This document shows, one piece after another, positions 34,056 to 42,713 of a DNA stretch of 64,000 bases (the stretch's first letter is position 1; each line of letters opens with the position of its first letter). Position numbers and translations under genes: made by a program. The DNA lies in assembly GCA_039821605.1 (NCBI GenBank), contig JBCBNV010000001.1:124001-188000 (forward strand). Reading direction: 5' to 3'. The notes under the pieces were generated by a model. That model ran no database searches and was not told the origin of the DNA. It saw nothing but the letters and a program-made list of their open reading frames with translations. The stretch comes from CALBPI01 sp039821605 (GTDB lineage Bacteria > Pseudomonadota > Gammaproteobacteria > Steroidobacterales > Woeseiaceae).

Positions 34056-34940
34056 ATGGCCGGCTCGCAGAAAGACGCACTGCTCAACTTCCTGTTCGAC
34101 GGGCTGCCGGTGCGTGGCGTCGCCGTGCAATTATCGGCGCAGTGGCGCGAGCTCACGGGGCTGCACGACTACGCGCCCGTCGTACGGGAAGCGCTGGGCC
34201 AGGCCGTCGGTGCCGCGGCCATGATTGCGAGCACCATGAAATTCGAAGGCATGCTCACGCTGCAGCTCTCGGGCCAGGGATCGCTGGGCATGCTTATCGT
34301 GCAGTGCAACGACCAGCTTCAGGTGCGGGGTATGGCCGGCGAACTCGAGGCCGACCGGCCCGCCAAGGACTTCGCCGACCTCATCGGTGCCGGTCGCCTT
34401 ACGCTGACCGTCGACACGCGGGATGCGCGAGATCGGTATCAGGGCATCGTCGCGATCGAGGCGCCGACGCTTGCGGGTAGCCTCGCGGGCTACTACCGCG
34501 AGTCGGCACAGCTCGGCGCGCACTTCGTGCTGCACGCCGATGGCGATCACATCACGGGGCTCATGTTGCAGCGTATGCCCGACGGCGGCGATATCGACGA
34601 CGATGACTGGCGTCGCATCTGCCTCATGGCCGACACGCTCACGCACGCCGAAACTGCCGAAGGCGTCGACTACGGTCTCTTGCACCGGTTATTTTCCGAA
34701 GACGACCTCATCGCCTATTCGGCGCGCCCGGTCGCGTTTCACTGCCGATGCAGCCAGCAGCGCGCCGAGCGCGCGCTCGAGATGTTGGGCCAGTCCGATG
34801 CCAGGCAGCTGCTCGAAGAGCGCGGTGGCCAGATCGAAATCGTTTGCGAGTTCTGCAACCGCAAGCGTACGCTCGACGCCGTCGACGTGGCGCGCCTGTT
34901 CAATCCCGCCGCGCTCGACGGCGATTCGGCTGTGCACTGA
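34056..34940 (+). CDS. hslO: Redox-regulated holdase chaperone Hsp33
   Basis: Oxidation-activated chaperone. 294 residues. The C-terminal zinc/redox switch has all four cysteines (CRC in FHCRCSQQRAERAL, CEFC in IEIVCEFCNRKRTLD). The core has VGAAAMIASTMKFEGMLTLQLSGQGSLGMLIVQC. The ATG abuts the gatB stop, suggesting coupling, an arrangement that would give constitutive expression. Confidence 0.95.
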   Translation: MAGSQKDALLNFLFDGLPVRGVAVQLSAQWRELTGLHDYAPVVREALGQAVGAAAMIASTMKFEGMLTLQLSGQGSLGMLIVQCNDQLQVRGMAGELEADRPAKDFADLIGAGRLTLTVDTRDARDRYQGIVAIEAPTLAGSLAGYYRESAQLGAHFVLHADGDHITGLMLQRMPDGGDIDDDDWRRICLMADTLTHAETAEGVDYGLLHRLFSEDDLIAYSARPVAFHCRCSQQRAERALEMLGQSDARQLLEERGGQIEIVCEFCNRKRTLDAVDVARLFNPAALDGDSAVH

Positions 34941-34970
34941 CCAGGCCCGTGGGCGGGCGAGGAGATTTCG

Positions 34971-35393
34971 ATGAGCGAGCATATCGACCCCACCCGCGAG
35001 CAGTTCGACGCCTTCAAGGATCTGCCTCGGGACACACCGATCCTCATGCTCAACCTGATTCGCTACCGCGACGTTGCGGACTACGGCGACGGGTCTTCTG
35101 AGGTTTCCGGCGCTGAGGCTTACCGCCGCTACGGTAAGGAGACCGGCCCGATCTTCGCGCGTGTCGGCGGCAGCATTGTCTGGCGCGGTCGCCCGGAAAT
35201 CGTGCTGACGGGGCCGACCGACGAGGTCTGGGACGCCGCATTCATCGCGCGTTACCCCCACGCGGGCGCGTTCTTCGAGATGGTGACCGACGCCGACTAC
35301 CGCGAGGCCGTCAAACACCGCACCGCCGCAGTCGCCACGAGCCGGCTCATCCGCATGGCTGAGATCGACAGCGACACCGCCACCTTCGCCTGA
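34971..35393 (+). CDS. DUF1330 domain protein
   Basis: 140 residues, no signal peptide. DUF1330 is a dimeric alpha/beta-barrel family; here the family features are PILMLNLIRYRD, GAEAYRRYGKETGPIFARVGGSIVWRG and AAFIARYPHAGAFFEMVTDADYREAVKHRTAAVATSRLI. Function unknown. A GGCGAGGAGATTTCG region gives a good ribosome binding site. It lies 30 bp after hslO and may share its transcript. Confidence 0.85.
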   Translation: MSEHIDPTREQFDAFKDLPRDTPILMLNLIRYRDVADYGDGSSEVSGAEAYRRYGKETGPIFARVGGSIVWRGRPEIVLTGPTDEVWDAAFIARYPHAGAFFEMVTDADYREAVKHRTAAVATSRLIRMAEIDSDTATFA

Positions 35394-35407
35394 CCCCGAT
35401 CGCCCGC

Positions 35408-35436
35408 TTGCCGCTGCGTCGGCGAACGGGTAATAT
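35408..35436 (+). promoter_or_regulatory. Sigma-70 promoter of the regulator-metF-metH operon
   Basis: TTGCCG (35408-35413) and TAATAT (35431-35436) with a 17-bp spacer. Predicted transcription start about 35443, immediately before the palindrome at 35446. Good hexamers, ideal spacing and the strikingly AT-rich context make this one of the better promoter calls in the window. Confidence 0.6.
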
Positions 35437-35445
35437 CGCATTCTA

Positions 35446-35465
35446 ATATAAAGATATCTTTATAT
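35446..35465. promoter_or_regulatory. Perfect 20-bp palindromic operator, SahR-type
   Basis: ATATAAAGATATCTTTATAT is identical to its reverse complement over all 20 bases, in a GC-rich genome where such a run stands out. It begins about three bases after the predicted +1 and ends 12 bp before the ATG of an ArsR-type regulator that leads metF and metH. Position and symmetry fit a dimeric winged-helix repressor blocking transcription start. Identity as the SahR site is inferred from the regulon, not from a motif search. Confidence 0.7.
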
Positions 35466-35477
35466 GTAGATTGACAT

Positions 35478-36359
35478 ATGTCCTGGCCTTTCGACACCGT
35501 TCAGATTGCATTGCGCGCAGCCGCCGACCCCACCCGTCTGCGGCTTCTGTCGCTGTGTGCGGCCGGCGAGCAGACCGTCGGTGACCTAGTCGACGTGCTG
35601 GGTCAGTCGCAGCCCCGCGTGTCGCGGCACCTGAAGATTCTCTGTGATGCGGGCCTGCTCGAGCGTTTCCGTGACGGCCAGTACGTGTACTTTCGCGTCC
35701 CCATGGCAGGCCCCGCGCACGCCGTGGCGACGGCGTTGCTGGGCCTCGTCAACGAGGACGACGCTGTAATCGACACCGACAACGGCGTACTGGACCGGGT
35801 CCTGGGCGCGCGCCAGACCGACGATGCCGATCCGTTGTTGCGCCGGTTTAACCGGCTTGTGCTCGATGTCTTCCTGACCCACCCCGTTGGCGACCTGCTC
35901 GATATCGGCGTGGGTAATGGTGCGGTACTCAAGCTGCTCGCCGGTCGCGCCAAAAGCGCTTTTGGCGTGGACATCGATTTGCAATCGCGCCGAGAGGCGC
36001 GCCGCGCCGTGGCGCGTGCCTCGCTGGCCAACTGCAGCGTGCGCCCTGGCGACATGTACGCGCTCGACTTCGATGACGCACGCTTCGATACCGTGGTGCT
36101 CGACTGTGTCCTGCTCGACGCAACCCAGCCCGAGCGCGCCCTGACCGAGGCATTGCGCGTGCTCCGCCCCGGTGGACACCTGCTCGTGACGGAATACGTC
36201 GCCATCGGCGATGGCGCCACAGCCATCGAGCGGCTGAAGGCCATCCTGGCGGACAACGGTGTTCGCTGCGGACCCGTGCGCCAGGCGACCGATACACACG
36301 GGCGTCATCTGGTGGCATTAGCCAGTCCCGAACACAACGATGAGAGGATCTCCGCATGA
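35478..36359 (+). CDS. ArsR-family regulator fused to a class I methyltransferase domain (SahR-like)
   Basis: 293 residues. The N-terminal ArsR winged helix spans about 1-95 (AADPTRLRLLSLCAAGEQTVGDLVDVLGQSQPRVSRHLKILCDAGLLERFRDGQYVYFRV). The C-terminal half is a Rossmann-type methyltransferase domain (GDLLDIGVGNGAVLKLLAGRAKSAFGVDID, DTVVLDCVLLDATQPERALTEALRVLRPGGHLLVTEY). The metal-binding cysteines of ArsR/SmtB sensors are absent, so the ligand is probably held by the methyltransferase fold. In proteobacterial methionine regulons SahR-type ArsR proteins respond to S-adenosylhomocysteine. It overlaps metF by 4 bp and probably represses its own operon through the palindrome. Confidence 0.85.
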   Translation: MSWPFDTVQIALRAAADPTRLRLLSLCAAGEQTVGDLVDVLGQSQPRVSRHLKILCDAGLLERFRDGQYVYFRVPMAGPAHAVATALLGLVNEDDAVIDTDNGVLDRVLGARQTDDADPLLRRFNRLVLDVFLTHPVGDLLDIGVGNGAVLKLLAGRAKSAFGVDIDLQSRREARRAVARASLANCSVRPGDMYALDFDDARFDTVVLDCVLLDATQPERALTEALRVLRPGGHLLVTEYVAIGDGATAIERLKAILADNGVRCGPVRQATDTHGRHLVALASPEHNDERISA

Positions 36360-37255
36360 CGGTTGCCGGTGCCTTGCCCGTTACTGGGTCGAGTGACGAC
36401 GCGATCAGCGTGTCCTTCGAGTTCTTCCCGCCGGCCACAGAGAAAATGGCCGAGACGCTCTGGGCCTCCCTGCAGCGCCTGGCGCCGCTGAACCCGCGCT
36501 TCGTGTCTGTAACCTACGGCGCCGACGGCTCGACGCGCGAGCGCACGCACGACGTGGTGCGCCGCGTGCTTGGTGAGACCAGCCTGACGCCCGCGCCGCA
36601 CCTGACCTGCGTCGGCGCAAGCCGCGCCGCCGTGGACGCCATCGCGGCCAGGTATATCGAGGACGGCGTCAAACACATTGTGGCGCTGCGCGGCGACCCA
36701 CCGCGCGGTGCAGAGAGTTATGAGGCGCATCCAGACGGTTACGCCTATGCGGCGGACCTTGTTGCCGGGCTGCGTCGCATAGGCGATTTCGAGATCTCGG
36801 TCGCGGCCTATCCCGAGGTGCATCCGGAAGCGCGTTGCGCGCAATCCGACCTCGACAATCTCAAGCGCAAGGTCGACGCTGGTGCCAATCGCGCCATCAC
36901 GCAGTTCTTCTTCTCAGCCGAGCACTATCTGCGGTTCCGCGATGCCTGTGCCGACGCAGGCATCACGGTGCCGATCGTGCCGGGGATCCTGCCGATCACA
37001 CGTTTCTCGCAGATGCTGCGCTTCGCGGGCATGTGCGGCACCGATGTGCCCGATTGGCTGCATGAGCGCTTCGCGGGGCTTGACGACGATCCCGACACGC
37101 GCAACCTCATCGCGGCCAGCGTAGCCATTGACCTTGTCAACCAGCTGCGCGCAGAGGGCGTCAACGACTTCCATTTCTACACGCTCAACCGCGCGCGGCT
37201 CACCTACGCGATCTGCCACACTTTGGGCGTGCGCGCAGCCACGTTGAAGGGCTGA
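36356..37255 (+). CDS. metF: Methylenetetrahydrofolate reductase
   Basis: FAD enzyme making 5-methyl-THF for MetH. 299 residues, typical. Motifs: ISVSFEFFPPATEKMAETLW near the start, RFVSVTYGADGSTRERT, HLTCVGASRA, HIVALRGDPP, VAAYPEVHPEA, QFFFSAEHYLRFRDAC, PIVPGILPIT, and the end VNDFHFYTLNRARLTYAIC. Overlaps the regulator by 4 bp and is followed by metH after 4 bp. Confidence 0.97.
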   Translation: MTVAGALPVTGSSDDAISVSFEFFPPATEKMAETLWASLQRLAPLNPRFVSVTYGADGSTRERTHDVVRRVLGETSLTPAPHLTCVGASRAAVDAIAARYIEDGVKHIVALRGDPPRGAESYEAHPDGYAYAADLVAGLRRIGDFEISVAAYPEVHPEARCAQSDLDNLKRKVDAGANRAITQFFFSAEHYLRFRDACADAGITVPIVPGILPITRFSQMLRFAGMCGTDVPDWLHERFAGLDDDPDTRNLIAASVAIDLVNQLRAEGVNDFHFYTLNRARLTYAICHTLGVRAATLKG

Positions 37256-37259
37256 CGTC

Positions 37260-40200
37260 ATGACGAGTCGGTACGAGCGTTTCGAAGCGCTCGAGCGCTT
37301 GCTCGAGCAGCGCATCGTGTTCCTTGACGGTGCGATGGGCACGATGCTGCAGCGCTATCAGCTCGACGAGTCTGATTTCCGCGGCGCGCGTTTTGCGGAC
37401 TGGTCGCAGGACCTCAAGGGCAACAACGACCTGCTGACGCTGACGCAACCGGAAATCGTGCGGGAGGTGCATCGCGCATTCCTCGCAGCCGGTGCCGACA
37501 TCGTCGAGACGAATACGTTTAATTCGAATGCCCCGTCGCAGGACGACTACGGCATGGGCGCGCTGGTGCCGGAATTGAATCTCGCCGCTGCACGTCTCGC
37601 GCGCGAGGTCGCCGATGCGGTCGCCGAGGAGACCGGCGCGCCACGCTTTGTGGCGGGCGTGCTGGGCCCGACGAACCGCACGGCCTCGCTATCACCGGAC
37701 GTCAACGATCCGGGCTTCCGCAATATCGACTTCGCAACGCTTGTCCACACCTATACGGACGCGGCGCGCTCGCTGATTGAAGGCGGTGCCGACTTCCTCA
37801 TGATCGAGACGGTGTTCGACACGCTAAATGCCAAGGCCGCGGCCTTCGCGATCGGCGCGCTGGGCCGCGAGCTTGGTGAACGCATTCCTGTCATGGTGTC
37901 GGGCACGATCACGGATGCATCGGGACGCACGCTGTCGGGGCAGACCACCGAGGCGTTCTGGAATGCGCTCCGTCACGCCCAGCCGTTCCTGTTCGGGCTC
38001 AACTGCGCATTGGGCGCTGCCGAAATGCGGCCCTACGTGGCCGAACTCGCGCGCGTCGCTGACACACGCGTCAGCGCCCACCCCAACGCGGGTCTGCCCA
38101 ACGAGTTTGGTGAATACGACGAGACGCCCGAGCAGATGGCCGAGGTCATTGGCGAGTTCGCGCGTGCGGGACTTATCAACGTGGCAGGCGGGTGCTGCGG
38201 CACGACCCCCGAACACATCGCCGCATTGCGGGCGGCCTGCGCGCCGCACGCGCCGCGTCGCCTGCCGAACGTGCCCGTGACCTGCCGGCTGGCGGGGCTC
38301 GAACCGCTCAACATCTCGGCCGACGACTTGTTCGTCAATGTTGGTGAGCGCACCAACGTGACGGGCTCCGCGAAATTCCGCAAGCTCATCGAGGCCGACG
38401 ACTACGTCGGTGCGATCGAGGTGGCTCGCCAACAGGTCGAGAACGGCGCGCAGATCGTCGATGTCAACATGGATGAAGGCATGCTCGATTCCGAGCGAGC
38501 CATGGTGACCTTCCTGAACCTCATCGCCGCCGAGCCCGACATCGCGCGCGTTCCCGTGATGATCGACTCATCGAAATGGTCTGTCATCGAGGCCGGATTG
38601 CGCTGTGTGCAGGGCAAGCCCATCGTGAACTCGATCAGCCTCAAGGAAGGCGAAGCCGAGTTTCTGCAGCAAGCGACGCTGGCGCGCGCCTATGGCGCCG
38701 CCGTCATTGTCATGGCTTTCGATGAACAGGGTCAGGCCGATACCGTGCCGCGCAAGGTCGAGATCTGCACGCGCGCCTACACACTGCTCGTCGAGCAGGT
38801 CGGGTTCGCGCCTGAGGACATCATCTTCGACCCCAACATTTTCGCCGTTGCAACAGGCATCGAGGCGCACGATGGCTACGGCATCGCGTTTATTGAGGCG
38901 ACGCGGCAGATTCGCGAGACGCTGCCACACGCGCTCGTGAGCGGCGGCGTGTCCAACGTCTCGTTTTCCTTCCGTGGCAACAACACCGTTCGCGAAGCGA
39001 TTCACTCCGTGTTCCTCTACCACGCGATCCGCGCGGGTATGGGTCTCGGCATTGTCAATGCGGGCCAGTTGGCGATCTACGAAGACCTGCCCGCTGAACT
39101 TCGCGATGCCGTCGAAGCCGTGGTGCTCAATTCGGCGCCGGGTGCCACCGAACGTCTACTCGAGGTCGCAGAGCGCTACCGCGGTGACGGCAGTTCGCGC
39201 GCGGCGGTGACGGACACGGCCTGGCGCGAATTGCCCGTGGCACAACGCCTGCGCCATGCGCTGGTCAACGGTGTCGATGCACACATTGTCGAAGACACTG
39301 AGACGGCACGGCTCGAGGCCGAGCGCCCGCTGCACGTTATCGAAGGCGCGCTCATGGACGGCATGAATGTCGTCGGTGACCTGTTCGGCGAGGGCAAGAT
39401 GTTCCTGCCACAAGTCGTGAAGTCGGCGCGCGTCATGAAAAAGGCCGTCGCGCATCTCGTGCCGTTCATCGAGGCCGAGAGCGACGGCGTGCGCCAGTCC
39501 AACGGAAAGATCGTGCTGGCTACGGTCAAGGGCGATGTGCACGACATCGGCAAGAACATCGTCGGCGTTGTGCTTCAGTGCAACAACTTCGAGGTCATCG
39601 ATCTCGGTGTCATGGTGCCCGCACAGGACATCCTCGACGCCGCTCGGCGAGAGCATGCCGACATCATAGGTCTGTCGGGGCTCATCACGCCCTCGCTCGA
39701 TGAAATGGTGCACGTGGCCAGCGAGATGCAGCGGCTAGGCTTTGACCAGCCGCTGCTCATCGGCGGTGCCACGACGTCTCCGGCGCACACCTCCGTGAAA
39801 ATCGACCCGGGCTACGCGGGCCCGGTGATCTACGTCAAGGACGCCTCGCGCGCCGTGGGTGTTGCGCAGCGGCTCGTCGGTGATACACGCGACGACTACA
39901 TCGGCGAGATCAAGGCCGAGTGCCAGCGGCGACGCGACAGTCACGCCGGTCAGCGCCGCAAGGCGCCCGCCTTGACGATCGAGGCGGCGCGTTCGCGCGC
40001 GCCGGCCACCGACTGGGCGGCCTACACGCCACCGGCGCCGACGGTTCGAGGCCTGCACACCGTCACGAATCTCGATGCGGCGACCCTCGTTGACTACATC
40101 GACTGGATGCCGTTCTTCAATGCCTGGGAGTTTCACGGCAAGTTTCCGCAAATCCTCGACGACGAGGTCGTTGGCGAGGCCGCGTCGGCGCTGTTTTCCG

Positions 40201-40976
40201 ATGCGCAAGCCATGCTCGCGCGCATCCTCGAGGAAGACTGGCTCGACATACGCGCCGTCGTCGGCTTCTTTCCCGCGAGCGGGCAGGGCGATGACGTGTG
40301 CGTCTACAGCGACGAGGCGCGCACCACCATTCGCACCCGGCTGCACTTCCTGCGCCAGCAAAAGCGGCTCCGTGAAGGCTTGCCGCAGGCCTGCCTCGCT
40401 GACTTTGTGGCGCCGGCAAGCTCGGGTCACGAGGACTGGGTTGGGGCTTTCGCCGTCACGGCCGGGCTGGGCGTCGAGGCGCGCGCCCAGGCCTTCGAAG
40501 CCGAACACGACGACTACCAGGCCATCCTGCTCAAGGCGCTGGCCGACCGGTTCGCCGAGGCCGGGGCCGAGTATCTGCACGAGCGCACTCGGCGCGAGTG
40601 GTGGGGCTACGCGCCCGATGAAACGCTCGACAACGATGCGCTGATCCGCGAGGACTACCGCGGTATCCGGCCCGCTCCCGGTTACCCGGCCTGCCCCGAC
40701 CACACAGAGAAGGCGACGTTGTTCGAGTTGCTCGAGGTCGAGGCGCGTACGGGTATGTCGCTGACCGAGAGCTTCGCGATGACGCCCGCCGCGTCCGTGA
40801 GTGGTTGGTACTTCTCGCACCCCGAGTCGCGCTACTTTGCCGTTGGCCAGATCGACCTCGATCAGGTCACCGACTACGCGGCGCGCAAGGCGCTGCGCGT
40901 GGCCGAGGTCGAGCGCTGGCTGGCACCCAACCTCGGCTACACACCCGGCGCCGGCAACCGCCGCGACGCGGCCTGA
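37260..40976 (+). CDS. metH: Cobalamin-dependent methionine synthase
   Basis: Transfers the methyl of 5-methyl-THF to homocysteine. 1238 residues, full length. Modules in order: homocysteine domain (FLDGAMGTMLQRY, zinc ligands in LFGLNC and GGCCGTTPEH, about 1-330); pterin domain (VNVGERTNVTGSAKF, about 350-620); B12 cap and Rossmann domain with the cobalt ligand motif DVHDIGKNI (about 650-890); AdoMet reactivation domain with RPAPGYPACPDH (about 900-1230). No frameshift. Requires cobalamin, so the organism makes or imports B12. Converges on the MATE gene with a 6-bp gap. Confidence 0.98.
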   Translation: MTSRYERFEALERLLEQRIVFLDGAMGTMLQRYQLDESDFRGARFADWSQDLKGNNDLLTLTQPEIVREVHRAFLAAGADIVETNTFNSNAPSQDDYGMGALVPELNLAAARLAREVADAVAEETGAPRFVAGVLGPTNRTASLSPDVNDPGFRNIDFATLVHTYTDAARSLIEGGADFLMIETVFDTLNAKAAAFAIGALGRELGERIPVMVSGTITDASGRTLSGQTTEAFWNALRHAQPFLFGLNCALGAAEMRPYVAELARVADTRVSAHPNAGLPNEFGEYDETPEQMAEVIGEFARAGLINVAGGCCGTTPEHIAALRAACAPHAPRRLPNVPVTCRLAGLEPLNISADDLFVNVGERTNVTGSAKFRKLIEADDYVGAIEVARQQVENGAQIVDVNMDEGMLDSERAMVTFLNLIAAEPDIARVPVMIDSSKWSVIEAGLRCVQGKPIVNSISLKEGEAEFLQQATLARAYGAAVIVMAFDEQGQADTVPRKVEICTRAYTLLVEQVGFAPEDIIFDPNIFAVATGIEAHDGYGIAFIEATRQIRETLPHALVSGGVSNVSFSFRGNNTVREAIHSVFLYHAIRAGMGLGIVNAGQLAIYEDLPAELRDAVEAVVLNSAPGATERLLEVAERYRGDGSSRAAVTDTAWRELPVAQRLRHALVNGVDAHIVEDTETARLEAERPLHVIEGALMDGMNVVGDLFGEGKMFLPQVVKSARVMKKAVAHLVPFIEAESDGVRQSNGKIVLATVKGDVHDIGKNIVGVVLQCNNFEVIDLGVMVPAQDILDAARREHADIIGLSGLITPSLDEMVHVASEMQRLGFDQPLLIGGATTSPAHTSVKIDPGYAGPVIYVKDASRAVGVAQRLVGDTRDDYIGEIKAECQRRRDSHAGQRRKAPALTIEAARSRAPATDWAAYTPPAPTVRGLHTVTNLDAATLVDYIDWMPFFNAWEFHGKFPQILDDEVVGEAASALFSDAQAMLARILEEDWLDIRAVVGFFPASGQGDDVCVYSDEARTTIRTRLHFLRQQKRLREGLPQACLADFVAPASSGHEDWVGAFAVTAGLGVEARAQAFEAEHDDYQAILLKALADRFAEAGAEYLHERTRREWWGYAPDETLDNDALIREDYRGIRPAPGYPACPDHTEKATLFELLEVEARTGMSLTESFAMTPAASVSGWYFSHPESRYFAVGQIDLDQVTDYAARKALRVAEVERWLAPNLGYTPGAGNRRDAA

Positions 40977-40982
40977 CGCCCG

Positions 40983-42407
40983 CTACACGGCCTGCTGCTG
41001 CCAGCGACCCGCCCGAAACACGAACCAGGCGAGCAGGCTCAGCAGCCCGCTCGACATCGTAATGGCCCAGGCCACGCCGCCTTCCTCGAGTGCCGTACCC
41101 TGCGCGAGCCAGGCGGCCAGCGGAATCTGTAGCAACCAGAAACAAATCAGGTTGAGCCAGGTCGGCGTCATCGTGTCGCCTGCGCCGTTGAGCGCCTGCG
41201 TGAGAATCATGCCGACGGCAAACAGGGGCAGGCCGGCGCCGATGATGCGCAGACACTCGGTTGCGATCTGCACGACGGCGGGATCACTCGCGAATGGTGC
41301 CAGCAGCACACCCGGCGAGAACGCGAAGGCGATGGCGACGCCGAGCATGAGCAGCACGTTGGCGCGCGTCGCGACGACCGTCGCGTAACGCGCTCGGTCG
41401 GGCTTGCGGGCACCCAGGTTCTGCCCGACCAGCGTGGCCGTGGCATTGCTCAGTCCCCACGCGGGCAGGTACACGAACTCCATGATGCGGATCGCGATCG
41501 TGAAGCCTGCCACCGCGTTGGTGCCAAAGCTTGCAAGGATGCGGATCACAAGCAGCCAGCTCGACGTTACAACGAGGTACTGGCCGATCCCGCCCGCCGA
41601 CAGCCGCAGCAGACTGAGCATCACGCCCGCGTGCGGTGCAATGAGCCTTCGGCGCATCCGGATCCGGCTACGCGCGCCGGTCAGGTGCCAGAGCTGGTAG
41701 GCGATCCCCGTCGTGCGGCCGATCGTCGTGGCGATGGCCGCACCCGTGACGCCGAGCTCGGGAAACGGCCCGAGCCCGAAAATCAGGCAGGGGTCGAGCA
41801 CCAGGTTGACGCCATTGGCAAGCCAGAGGCTGCGCATGGCAATCGCGGCATCGCCCGCGCCGCGGAACACGGCGTTGAGCAGGAAGATGTAGAAGATGCT
41901 CGCCGAACCGCCGAGCATCACGGCGGTGTAGCGGTTGCCCGTCTCAATCACCTCGGTGTCTGCGCCCATGAACTCCAGCAACTCGTGCGCGAAGAGCGCG
42001 CCCGGGATGCCGATGGCAGCCGCCATGATGGCGGCCAGCCACAGCGACTGGGTCGCGGCCAGCGCGGCGGCGGCCGGGCGTTTCTCGCCGATGCGTCGCG
42101 CCACAAGCGCCGTGGTTGCCGTCGAGAGACCAATGGCCAGCGCATACAGGATCGTGAGCATGGCCTCGGTGATGCCGACCACGGTCACAGCCGCGGCACC
42201 CAGTCGCGCGACGTAGAGCATGTCGACGAGCGCGAATACCGCCTCCATCGACATCTCGAGCATCATCGGTATGGCAAGCAGCACGAGTGCACGCCGGGTC
42301 GAGCCCGTCGTGTAGTCGCGTTCGACGTCGCGCAGGGATTCGCGCAACAGACTGAACAGGTCGGCGACGCGCCGCGTCGCGGGTTGATTGGCAGTCATCG
42401 TGTCCAT
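40983..42407 (-). CDS. MATE family multidrug efflux protein
   Basis: 474 residues, twelve predicted membrane segments, with two MatE repeats (about 30-230 and 250-450). Family-typical stretches: RALVLLAIPMMLEMSMEAVFALVDMLYVARLGAAAVTVVGI, GAGDAAIAM, GQNLGARKPDRAR. Cation-driven export of drugs or metabolites from the cytoplasm; the substrate cannot be told from the sequence. It stands alone on the minus strand. Confidence 0.9.
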   Translation of the reverse strand: MDTMTANQPATRRVADLFSLLRESLRDVERDYTTGSTRRALVLLAIPMMLEMSMEAVFALVDMLYVARLGAAAVTVVGITEAMLTILYALAIGLSTATTALVARRIGEKRPAAAALAATQSLWLAAIMAAAIGIPGALFAHELLEFMGADTEVIETGNRYTAVMLGGSASIFYIFLLNAVFRGAGDAAIAMRSLWLANGVNLVLDPCLIFGLGPFPELGVTGAAIATTIGRTTGIAYQLWHLTGARSRIRMRRRLIAPHAGVMLSLLRLSAGGIGQYLVVTSSWLLVIRILASFGTNAVAGFTIAIRIMEFVYLPAWGLSNATATLVGQNLGARKPDRARYATVVATRANVLLMLGVAIAFAFSPGVLLAPFASDPAVVQIATECLRIIGAGLPLFAVGMILTQALNGAGDTMTPTWLNLICFWLLQIPLAAWLAQGTALEEGGVAWAITMSSGLLSLLAWFVFRAGRWQQQAV

Positions 42408-42508
42408 TCCGTCGCGGGGCCCGAATCGGGGCCTCGCACAAGCATTTGGGAGTCTCGGCGACGCGCAGTCGCCTGAGCGGGAGAACCGGCGCGTGACGCG
42501 CGGCGGGT

Positions 42509-42700
42509 CTAGCCGGTGCTACGGAATCGGAAGCCGTTGCGGCAGAAAGCGGCAACGCAAAGACCCGGCACCACGACACGCCGCGCGCTCGGCACGGTGC
42601 TTTCGTGGTTGTGATCGAAATGATCCATGTTCCGGGTCCAGTGGTCGGCCAGGATGGCCGAGAGGTCACGCAGAGTGCCCAACGCGGGCACGGTTGTCAA
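42509..42700 (-). CDS. Possible small protein downstream of the ThiF-like gene
   Basis: 63 residues from a TTG (MTTVPALGTLRDLSAILADHW...), in the 306-bp stretch between the MATE gene and the ThiF-like gene; the rest of that stretch shows nothing I can name. It begins 13 bp after the ThiF-like stop on the same strand and its third codon positions are strongly G/C, as in real genes here. The C-terminus has two cysteines (GLCVAAFCRNGF). No family recognised; a chance frame remains quite possible. Confidence 0.25.
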   Translation of the reverse strand: MTTVPALGTLRDLSAILADHWTRNMDHFDHNHESTVPSARRVVVPGLCVAAFCRNGFRFRSTG

Positions 42701-42713
42701 TGGCGTGTCGAGC

